64,000 nt of DNA from NCBI RefSeq assembly GCF_036924525.1, contig NZ_JAZHRU010000001.1:2323001-2387000 (forward strand). Reading direction: 5' to 3'. Both the position numbers and the translations under genes were made by a program. This document shows, piece after piece, positions 49,963-57,456 of the stretch. Source of the DNA: Bradyrhizobium sp. AZCC 1719 (GTDB lineage: Bacteria; Pseudomonadota; Alphaproteobacteria; Rhizobiales; Xanthobacteraceae). The number at the start of each line of letters is the position of its first letter. Positions within the stretch are counted from its first letter, which is position 1. The notes under the pieces were generated by a model. That model was not told the origin of the DNA, searched no databases, and was given only the letters and a program-made list of their open reading frames with translations.

Positions 49963-50065
49963 CGTCATTCCGGGGCGATGCGAAGCATCGAACTATGGTG
50001 CGCAATTGCGCACCTGAGAACCTCGAGATTCCGGGTCTGGTGCTGGCGCACCATCCCGGAATGAC
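49963..50065. repeat. Palindromic repeat R2f with CAATTG module
   Basis: CGTCATTCCGGGGCGATGCG...CATCCCGGAATGAC with GGTGCGCAATTGCGCACC at 49997-50014. It begins two bases after the LysR stop and ends one base before the PaaI stop. Confidence 0.88.
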
Positions 50066-50066
50066 A

Positions 50067-50486
50067 TCATGCCTTCTTCGGCACCACCCGAAACGTCGCA
50101 TTGGCCCGCGCGATCACGACGTCGTCGGCCTTGATCAGGCTCTGCGCAAAACAGATCGTCCTGCCGGTCTTGACCACCTCGCTCTCGACCGCGAGCCACT
50201 GCCCGACCTCGGCGGTGCCGACGAAATCGACCGCCAGCCCGATCGTCACCAGCGACGACACCCCGCCCATCACATGCGCGCAGCTATGGCCCATGGCATT
50301 ATCGGCCAACGCTGCAATCAGCCCGCCGTGAATGAGCCCCCGGCCGTTGGTGTGCGGTTTTGCCAGCCGCAGCCCGATGATCACGGCCTTGTCGGTCTTC
50401 TTCGAATACAGCGGCTCCCAGGGATCGGTGAGCGGGCTCTTGCGGGTGTGCGGTTCGAAGCCTGCGGGAATGTCGGATGCGGTCAT
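50067..50486 (-). CDS. PaaI-type hotdog thioesterase
   Basis: A 139-residue single-hotdog acyl-CoA thioesterase. The active-site helix segment is GRGLIHGGLIAALADNAMGHSC (about residues 48-69), where PaaI-type enzymes hold the catalytic Asp/Asn (D62 or N63 here). It hydrolyses acyl-CoAs, in the paaI family often aromatic or ring-fission ones. It lies upstream of repeat R2f on the minus strand and separates the LysR gene from pobA. The position near pobA suggests an aromatic CoA-ester substrate. Family firm, substrate uncertain. Confidence 0.84.
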   Translation of the reverse strand: MTASDIPAGFEPHTRKSPLTDPWEPLYSKKTDKAVIIGLRLAKPHTNGRGLIHGGLIAALADNAMGHSCAHVMGGVSSLVTIGLAVDFVGTAEVGQWLAVESEVVKTGRTICFAQSLIKADDVVIARANATFRVVPKKA

Positions 50487-50607
50487 TGGCGGCTCGCGGT
50501 GTGCTGATGTTTTCAGTCATTGAACGCAACATGCCCTACGATGTCATCGCCTACAAAGTTTTAAACGGGATTTCGACGGGTGTTTGAAATGCCCGGCTCT
50601 CTTCATT

Positions 50608-50693
50608 CGTCATTGCGAGCGGAGCGAAGCAATCCATCGTCCCGCATACGCGGGTGCATGGATTGCTTCGTCGCTTCGCTCCTCGCAATGACG
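50608..50693. repeat. Palindromic repeat R3b
   Basis: CGTCATTGCGAGCGGAGCGA...and ...GCTTCGCTCCTCGCAATGACGG, with the inner CAATCCAT/ATGGATTG arms, matching R3a. Confidence 0.85.
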
Positions 50694-50718
50694 GAGAAAA
50701 TATTGCGCGCGCAAACGC

Positions 50719-51906
<1,188 letters not shown>

Positions 51907-51966
51907 TTATAGGTTTCAAGCCGGCGGTTGCCCCAGGCTTGCAACGGTAGTCATCTTGCAATGATA

Positions 51967-51981
51967 GTTATATCATATAAC
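51967..51981. promoter_or_regulatory. Palindromic operator candidate in the pobA/TRAP intergenic region
   Basis: GTTATAT (51967-51973), C, ATATAAC (51975-51981): a perfect 7-bp inverted repeat. Its outer GTTAT-N5-ATAAC core recurs at 56613-56627 upstream of the second CoA-ligase cluster. Confidence 0.68.
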
Positions 51982-52103
51982 GGTTTTGGCAAAGGACATT
52001 GACGCGAAACAGTATGAATGTACTTCGCGGCGGTGCACATGGCGACCAGGGGAAGAGGAGACGCTGTGGCTGAACGTTCGCCTTGAAAAGGCGGGCGAGT
52101 TAG

Positions 52104-52120
52104 ATAACATGTTAATTAAC
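52104..52120. promoter_or_regulatory. Additional AT-rich palindromes upstream of the TRAP operon
   Basis: TAACATGTTA (52105-52114) and GTTAATTAAC (52111-52120) are overlapping perfect palindromes in the leader of the TRAP operon, possibly accessory binding sites. Confidence 0.35.
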
Positions 52121-52165
52121 AAGTCGGGCGATCGAACAGCCCGCGTGCCAAGGGAGAGGATGCCG

Positions 52166-53182
52166 ATGAGGAAAGCATTTCTGGCGATGCTGCTGGCCGC
52201 CAGCGTGACGCCTGCGCTGGCGCAGGAGAAAAACTTCGAACTGAAACTGTCGCATTGGGTGCCGGCCTCGCATCCGCTGCAGAAGGCGCTGGAGGAATGG
52301 GGCGCGGCGGTCGAGAAGGAATCCGGCGGCACCATCAAGTCCAAGGTGTTCCCGGCGCAGCAACTCGGCAAGGCATTCGATCATTACGACATGGCGCGCG
52401 ACGGCATCGCCGATGTCACCTACATCAATCCGGGCTATCAGCCGGGGCGGTTTCCACTCATCGGCGCCGGCGAATTGCCCTTCCTGATGTCGGACGCCAA
52501 GGGCGGCTCGATGGCGCTCGACGCCTGGTATCGCAAATATGCCGAGAAGGAGATGAAGGACGTCAAGTTCTGTCTCGCCTTCATCCATTCGCCGTCGACG
52601 TTCCATTCCCGGACGAAGAAAATCGTCACGCCCGAGGACATCAAGGGCATGAAGATCCGGCCTGCCCACGCCACCATGGCGAATTTCGTCACCCAGCTCG
52701 GCGGCACCAACGTGCAGTCCTCGGCGCCGGAGGTCCGCGACATCATCGAGCGCGGCGTCGCCGACTCCGTTACCTTCCCGTGGGGGTCGGTAGTTCTGTT
52801 CGGCATCGACAAGGTGACGAAGTATCACATCGAAGCGCCGATCTACGTCACGACCTTTGCCTTCGTGATGAACAAGGACAAGTACAACCAGATGTCCGAC
52901 AAGCAAAAGAAGGCAATCGACAACAATTGCAACACGGAAGCCGCCGGCCGCGTCGGCGAACCCTGGGGCAAGTACGAGGATGCCGGCGTCGAAAAGATCA
53001 AGGCGATGTCGGGTCACGAGGTCTACAAGCTGACGCCGGAGCAGACGGCGGCGTGGAAGAAGGCGGCCGAGCCGCTGGTCAAGACCTGGGGTGAGGGCGT
53101 CAAGAAGAACGGCGGCGATCCGGACGCGGCGCTGGCCGAGCTCAAGGCTTCGCTCACCAAGTACAACGCGCTCGCGCAGTAG
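52166..53182 (+). CDS. dctP: TRAP transporter solute-binding protein (DctP family)
   Basis: A 338-residue periplasmic binding protein of a TRAP transporter. Residues 1-20 are a signal peptide (MRKAFLAMLLAASVTPALAQ). The mature part has KLSHWVPASHPLQKALEEW, GIADVTYINPGYQPGRFPLIG, KIVTPEDIKGMKIRPAHATMANFVTQLGG (with the conserved substrate arginine) and WKKAAEPLVKTWGEGV. The ATG at 52166 is chosen over the one at 52160 because the AGGGAGAGG lies at the right distance only for it. It is the first of a DctPQM set. The neighbouring pobA suggests aromatic acid uptake. Confidence 0.9.
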   Translation: MRKAFLAMLLAASVTPALAQEKNFELKLSHWVPASHPLQKALEEWGAAVEKESGGTIKSKVFPAQQLGKAFDHYDMARDGIADVTYINPGYQPGRFPLIGAGELPFLMSDAKGGSMALDAWYRKYAEKEMKDVKFCLAFIHSPSTFHSRTKKIVTPEDIKGMKIRPAHATMANFVTQLGGTNVQSSAPEVRDIIERGVADSVTFPWGSVVLFGIDKVTKYHIEAPIYVTTFAFVMNKDKYNQMSDKQKKAIDNNCNTEAAGRVGEPWGKYEDAGVEKIKAMSGHEVYKLTPEQTAAWKKAAEPLVKTWGEGVKKNGGDPDAALAELKASLTKYNALAQ

Positions 53183-53197
53183 AGCGTAAGCGGCTTT

Positions 53198-53226
53198 GAC
53201 GGCGGCAGGGATCTCCTGCCGCCGTC
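53198..53226 (+). promoter_or_regulatory. Intercistronic stem-loop between TRAP dctP and dctQ
   Basis: GACGGCGGCAGG (53198-53209) pairs perfectly with CCTGCCGCCGTC (53215-53226) around a 5-base loop, without a T-run. It probably stabilises the upstream binding-protein message rather than ending transcription. Confidence 0.7.
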
Positions 53227-53260
53227 TCCTCCCTGCCATTGCCAGCCGTTCGGAGCGGAC

Positions 53261-53770
53261 ATGAATCGCGCGTGGATGGATCGTTTCATCGACACGATCG
53301 AATGGATCGCGGCCGGCTTTGTCGGCATCGTCGCGCTCAACATCTTCATCGGCGTCCTGCTGCGCAACACGTTCAATTATGCGATCCCGGATTCGTTCGA
53401 CATCGGGCGCATGCTGCTCGGCATCCTGATCTTCTGGGGCATCGCCGCCACCAGCTATCGCGGCGGCCACATCACGGTCGATCTGATCTGGGCCAATGTC
53501 GGCCCAAAGTACCAGCGCATGATCGACGTGTTCGCGACGCTGGTGCTGCTGTTCGTCGTCACCGTGCAAACCTATACCCTGTTCGACAAGGTGCGCGGCA
53601 CCTACAACGATAACGTCCTGACGTATGAAGTGCATATGCCAACCTGGCCGTTCTTCGCGGTCGCCTGGGCCGGCGACGCCGCCGCGGTGCTCCTGATCGC
53701 GATCCGCACCTGGCGGCTGGTCTTCCATCCGGAAGACATCCATGACGCCAAGATCAAGACCGTGGAGTAG
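53261..53770 (+). CDS. dctQ: TRAP transporter small permease (DctQ family)
   Basis: A 169-residue membrane subunit with four hydrophobic segments (about residues 12-33, 45-62, 84-103, 127-148) and the TRAP DctQ signature (LNIFIGVLLRNTFNYAIPDSFDIGRMLLGILIFWGIAATSYRGGHITVDLIW). It stabilises the large permease and couples the binding protein. It is 78 bases after dctP, with a stem-loop between, and its stop is 6 bases from the dctM start. Confidence 0.9.
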   Translation: MNRAWMDRFIDTIEWIAAGFVGIVALNIFIGVLLRNTFNYAIPDSFDIGRMLLGILIFWGIAATSYRGGHITVDLIWANVGPKYQRMIDVFATLVLLFVVTVQTYTLFDKVRGTYNDNVLTYEVHMPTWPFFAVAWAGDAAAVLLIAIRTWRLVFHPEDIHDAKIKTVE

Positions 53771-53776
53771 GGCGGG

Positions 53777-55093
53777 ATGAGCACCGATACCGTCGCGGTC
53801 CTGGGATTTGTCGCGCTCTTCGTGCTGATGCTGCTGCGCGTGCCGGTAGGCATGGCGATGGGCCTCGTCGGCGTATGTGGTTTCGGTTATCTGGTCGGCT
53901 TCACGCCGGCGCTCAAGATGGTCGGCCAGACCTCGATGCGCACGGTGACCGACTACACCTTCGGCGTGATTCCGATGTTCCTCTTGATGGGCGCGTTCGT
54001 CAGCAATTCCGGCATGAGCCGCGAACTGTTCCGCGCCGCCAACGGTTTTGTCGGTCATTTGCGCGGCGGGCTTGGCATTGCGACCGTCGGAGCCTGCGGC
54101 GGTTTTGCTGCGATCTGCGGCTCGTCGGTGGCGACCGCCGCGACGTTCTCGGCCGTCGCCTATCCGGAGATGCGGCGCTACGGATATCCGCAATCCTTTG
54201 CCACCGGCGTGATCGCGGCCGGCGGCACGTTAGGCGCGATGTTGCCGCCGTCGACGGTGCTCGCCGTCTACGGCATCATCACCGAGCAGGATATCGGCAA
54301 GCTCTTCATCGCCGGCATCATCCCCGGGCTGCTCGCCATTGCCATGTACATGCTGACGATTTCGCTGATCGGCTGGTTCCGGCCGGACTTCCTGCCGGCG
54401 GGTCCGCGAACCAAATGGCGCGAGCGCTTGGCCGGCCTGAAGAACATCTGGGCGCCGGTGCTGCTGTTCATCTTCGTGATCGGCGGGCTGTACGGCCTGC
54501 CATTTCTGCCGCGCTTTACGCCGACTGAGGCAGGCGGCGTCGGCGCCACCGGTGCGTTCCTGATCGGCATAGTGACGGGAAGGCTGGACAAGGAAAAGAT
54601 CCTGGGCTCGCTGCTGCAGGCGACCCGCACCGCAGCCGCGGTGTTCACGGTGCTGATCGGCGCGCTGATCTTCGGCTATTTCCTGACGGTGACGCAGACC
54701 CCGCAGAAGGTCACCGAGCTGCTCACCGGCCTCGGGCTCGGGCCCTACGGCATCCTGGCGCTGATCATGGTGATGTATCTGGTGCTGGGCTGCCTGATGG
54801 ATGCGATGGCCATGATCATCCTGACGGTGCCGATCATCTTTCCGGTGATCATGCATCTCGGTTTTGATCCGATCTGGTTCGGTGTCATCATCGTGATGAC
54901 GGTCGAACTTGGCCTCATCTCTCCGCCGATCGGCATGAATGTCTTTGTCATCAAGAGCGTCGTCAAGGACGTGTCGTTCTCCACGATCTTCCGGGGCGTG
55001 ATGCCCTTCGTGGTGACGGACCTGATCCGGCTGGTGATCCTGATCGCATTTCCACTACTGGCACTGTGGCTGCCGCAGCGCATGGCCGGATAG
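53777..55093 (+). CDS. dctM: TRAP transporter large permease (DctM family)
   Basis: A 438-residue transport subunit with about twelve hydrophobic segments and the characteristic motifs LLRVPVGMAMGLVGVCGFGYL, GACGGFAAICGSSVATAATFSAVAYPEM (helix hairpin forming the substrate path) and GTLGAMLPPSTVLAVYGIITEQDIGKLFIAG. Transport is driven by sodium or proton gradients. With dctP and dctQ it makes the complete TRAP importer in this operon. The DUF3237 gene follows after 16 bases, so the operon probably extends to 55568. Confidence 0.92.
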   Translation: MSTDTVAVLGFVALFVLMLLRVPVGMAMGLVGVCGFGYLVGFTPALKMVGQTSMRTVTDYTFGVIPMFLLMGAFVSNSGMSRELFRAANGFVGHLRGGLGIATVGACGGFAAICGSSVATAATFSAVAYPEMRRYGYPQSFATGVIAAGGTLGAMLPPSTVLAVYGIITEQDIGKLFIAGIIPGLLAIAMYMLTISLIGWFRPDFLPAGPRTKWRERLAGLKNIWAPVLLFIFVIGGLYGLPFLPRFTPTEAGGVGATGAFLIGIVTGRLDKEKILGSLLQATRTAAAVFTVLIGALIFGYFLTVTQTPQKVTELLTGLGLGPYGILALIMVMYLVLGCLMDAMAMIILTVPIIFPVIMHLGFDPIWFGVIIVMTVELGLISPPIGMNVFVIKSVVKDVSFSTIFRGVMPFVVTDLIRLVILIAFPLLALWLPQRMAG

Positions 55094-55109
55094 AGCATGG
55101 GTGGCGCCG

Positions 55110-55568
55110 ATGAGCCCGCAGCTTGAGACCAGATACGTCTTCACCATCACCGTGCGGATCGGCGAGGTGACTTCGGCCGGCGAGATCGGCACCGGCGTGC
55201 GCCGGATCATTCCGATCATCGGCGGCGAGGTGAAGGGCGAAATCAACGGCAAGGTCTGCGCCTTTGGTGCCGATTTCCAGATTATCCGCCCGAACGAGCT
55301 GATCGAGCTGGAAGCCAAATACGCCTTCGAGACCGACGACGGCGCCGTGGTCTATGTCGAGAACAAGGGTCTGCGCTTCGGCCCGGTCGAACTGCTGCAG
55401 AAGCTCAAACGCGGCGAGCCGGTTGATCCAAAGCTGATCTATTTCCGCACCGTGCCGAGATTCGAGACGGGCGCAGAGAAATATCGCTGGCTGATGCAAA
55501 ACCTCTTCATAGCCTCCGCCGCCCGCCACCCCGACCAGGTGGTTATTGATGTGCATCAGGTGTTGTGA
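55110..55568 (+). CDS. DUF3237 family protein
   Basis: A 152-residue protein with the DUF3237 pattern (TITVRIGEVTSAGEIGTGVRRIIPIIGGEVKGEINGKVCAFGADFQIIRPNELIELEAKYAFETDDGAVVYVENKGLRFG), a beta-barrel-like sequence of unknown function that often accompanies transport and catabolic genes. The start at ATG 55110 is taken, though GTG 55101 is possible. It lies at the end of the TRAP operon. It may be a small-molecule binding or isomerising protein of the same pathway. Confidence 0.8.
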   Translation: MSPQLETRYVFTITVRIGEVTSAGEIGTGVRRIIPIIGGEVKGEINGKVCAFGADFQIIRPNELIELEAKYAFETDDGAVVYVENKGLRFGPVELLQKLKRGEPVDPKLIYFRTVPRFETGAEKYRWLMQNLFIASAARHPDQVVIDVHQVL

Positions 55569-55579
55569 GTCTTTACTTA

Positions 55580-55752
55580 CCCTCCCCTGGAGGGGTCCGA
55601 GACGAGCGAAGCTCGCTCGTGGGTCGCCGCGAAGCGGCGGGGTGGGGTGACGGTCTCACCTCACGATCAGTGCCCGAGTGGAGAGATCACCCCACCCCGT
55701 TTCGCATTTCGCTACGCTCATGCGAACCGACCCTCCCCCTCCAGGGGAGGGT
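55580..55752. repeat. Palindromic repeat R4c
   Basis: CCCTCCCCTGGAGGGGTCCG...and at the right end ...CCCTCCAGGGGAGGG; inner arms GTGGGGTGACGGTCTC/GAGATCACCCCAC. Copies at 24228 and 28978. Confidence 0.87.
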
Positions 55753-55776
55753 GAGCAGCTCGCAGACATCGCGGTT

Positions 55777-55902
55777 GTAGAGTGGGCAAAGGAGCGCTAG
55801 CGACGTGCCCACCATCCATCCCTGATCGCGCTGCTTGATGGTGGGCACGCTTCCGCCTTCGCTCATGGAGCTACGGCGGACGTGGGCGCTTTGCCCACCT
55901 AC
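55777..55902. repeat. Palindromic repeat R1c
   Basis: GTAGAGTGGGCAAAGGAGCG...GTGCCCACCAT on the left and ATGGTGGGCAC...CTTTGCCCACCTAC on the right, with an insertion of about 30 bases in the right arm relative to R1b. Confidence 0.82.
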
Positions 55903-56440
55903 GATTTCTGTGACTTTGTCTGTGACTGCCCGACGGGCAAATCGCTTCTGATTTTCAGAAGTCGTGTCAAGGCGTGGAATCAAAAATATTCTGCTTTCGT
56001 TCTCACCCAAATCAGCCGCATAACTCCGCCTGTCTCACGGCAGATGAGGGGCGTCGGCCACGTCACGAACGCGCGGTGAGATGCGATGGACGCAGATGGC
56101 GCGATAGACGTTGCGCGCCGGAGGCGTACGGTGAAGTCGTGTGGTCCTGATGTCGCGGTGCTGGCATGAAGCTGCGTGGTGTTTTCACGCAGCGACGGTG
56201 GCAAAAGAGCCGTTCGCCGGGGAGAGCACGTTATAAGCCGTAAAGCCATTGCGCAGGGAAGGCCGGGATGCTCCCGCTGTACCTGTATGCTCGTGTGCGT
56301 GTTCTCTATGCGCAATTGCACACGAGACCGCGGGTGCAGCCAGCACCCGGTCTTCCCTGCGCCCTCAGAACAAGAGGGCGGGAAATTCTGAAGCAAAGCT
56401 CGGGCAATTCATGTCGCGAGATCGCGAACGCACACTCAGT
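55903..56440. other. Structured non-coding region with nested hairpins, possibly an RNA
   Basis: No gene supported across about 540 bases. Hairpins seen directly: TGCCCG/CGGGCA (55927-55932, 55934-55939), CTTCTGA/TCAGAAG (55945-55951, 55955-55961), CTGCGTG/CACGCAG (56172-56178, 56186-56192), GCGCAGGGAAG/CTTCCCTGCGC (56251-56261, 56352-56362) enclosing CTCGTGTGC/GCACACGAG (56290-56298, 56318-56326), and GCCCTC/GAGGGC (56361-56366, 56374-56379). From memory the GCGCAGGGAAGGCCGG part recurs widely in Bradyrhizobium and its relatives. A non-coding RNA or a conserved repeat element are both possible. Confidence 0.55.
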
Positions 56441-56540
56441 TGTCATCGCCCGGCTCGACCGGGCGACCCAGTATTCCAGAGACGTCAGTGATTGAACCGA
56501 GAAGCCGCGGCGTACTGGATCCCCGCATGCGCGGGGATGA
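56441..56540. repeat. Repeat family R6, copy b, with two hairpins
   Basis: TCGCCCGG/CCGGGCGA (56446-56453, 56459-56466) and ATCCCCGC/GCGGGGAT (56519-56526, 56531-56538) flank a stretch CCAGTATTCCAGAGACGTCAGT, related to R6a. Confidence 0.6.
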
Positions 56541-56590
56541 CATTCGTGTGTTGGGGCCGCTCCCGCCCGCGGCGGGTGAAACAACTCGCC

Positions 56591-56620
56591 TTGACTCCCG
56601 CCCGGCAAAATCGTTATAAA
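56591..56620 (+). promoter_or_regulatory. Sigma-70-type promoter of the second CoA-ligase cluster
   Basis: TTGACT (56591-56596), 18-base spacer, TATAAA (56615-56620), near consensus. It lies 35 bases before the ATG of the crotonase gene at 56655. Confidence 0.68.
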
Positions 56621-56627
56621 ACATAAC
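56613..56627. promoter_or_regulatory. Palindromic operator candidate overlapping the cluster promoter
   Basis: GTTAT (56613-56617), AAAAC, ATAAC (56623-56627), overlapping the -10 element. Same arms and spacing as in the pobA/TRAP region. Confidence 0.6.
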
Positions 56628-56654
56628 TATTCTGCGCAGGACCTAAAATTGCCC

Positions 56655-57455
56655 ATGGGAAACGCTTCCACCGCCGCTGCGGGTCAATCCGACCTGCTCG
56701 AGATCGAGCAGAAGGGCGCGGTGCTGACCGTGGGCCTCAACCGGCCGGCCAAGCGCAATGCGCTCAACGATGGCATCATCCTCGCGATCCAGGATTGCTT
56801 CTCCAATCTGCCCGATGGCACAGGCGCGGTGGTCATCCATGGTGTCGGCGACCATTTCTCCTCCGGCCTCGACCTGTCCGAACTGACCGAGCATGACGCC
56901 ACCGAGGGCCTGCGCCACTCGCAGATGTGGCACCGGGTGTTCGATCGCATCCAGTATAGCCGGGTCCCCGTGATCGCGGCGCTGAAGGGCGCAGTGATCG
57001 GCGGCGGGCTGGAGTTGGCCTGCGCCGCGCATATTCGCGTTGCCGAACCATCAGCCTATTTCGCGCTGCCCGAAGGCCAGCGCGGCATCTTCGTCGGCGG
57101 CGGCGGATCGGTGCGGCTGCCGCGGCTGATCGGGGTGGCGCGGATGATCGACATGATGCTGACGGGTCGGGTCTATTCGGCCACCGAAGGCTCGGCCTAC
57201 GGCTTCTCGCAATATCTCACCGAGGCCGGCGGCGCGCTGCCGAAGGCGCTGGAACTGGCGGAACGCGTGGCGGCGAACGCGCCGCTGACCAATTTCGCCG
57301 TGCTGCAGGCGCTGCCGATGATCGCGGAGGCCAATCCGCAAACCGGCCTCCTGATGGAATCCCTGATGGCAACCGTGGCGCAGAGCGACAAGGAGGCCAA
57401 GCGCCGCATTCGCGCGTTTCTCGACCACAAGACCGCAAAGGTGAAGCCGACCTGA
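56655..57455 (+). CDS. Enoyl-CoA hydratase/crotonase family protein of the second ligase cluster
   Basis: A 266-residue crotonase-fold enzyme: HGVGDHFSSGLDLSEL (oxyanion hole, about residue 61-76), ALKGAVIGGGLELACAAHIRVAEPSAYFALPEGQRGIFVGGGGS (about 102-145). The glutamates E117 (GLELACA) and E134 (LPEGQRGI) are at the usual hydratase positions, so it is likely catalytically competent. It can hydrate the enoyl-CoA formed after ligation, or remove a side chain by hydratase/lyase action. It is preceded by a promoter and followed by the ligase with one base between the genes. Start ATG 56655. Confidence 0.87.
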   Translation: MGNASTAAAGQSDLLEIEQKGAVLTVGLNRPAKRNALNDGIILAIQDCFSNLPDGTGAVVIHGVGDHFSSGLDLSELTEHDATEGLRHSQMWHRVFDRIQYSRVPVIAALKGAVIGGGLELACAAHIRVAEPSAYFALPEGQRGIFVGGGGSVRLPRLIGVARMIDMMLTGRVYSATEGSAYGFSQYLTEAGGALPKALELAERVAANAPLTNFAVLQALPMIAEANPQTGLLMESLMATVAQSDKEAKRRIRAFLDHKTAKVKPT

Positions 57456-57456
57456 C

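Noticed and set aside
52160..52165. Start of dctP at the ATG at 52160
   Set aside because: The Shine-Dalgarno-like AGGGAGAGG lies directly against it, which leaves no spacing; the ATG at 52166 fits the ribosome and signal peptide.
52112..54193. A very long open frame (nearly 700 codons) on the minus strand across the TRAP genes
   Set aside because: It is antisense to three well-recognised TRAP genes and its translation is rich in Arg, His, Ala and Gly with no family pattern; long antisense frames are expected in GC-rich coding DNA.
55980..56608. Several short open frames in the non-coding block
   Set aside because: They overlap hairpins on both strands, lack ribosome-binding sites and disagree in strand and frame; better read as structured repeat or RNA.
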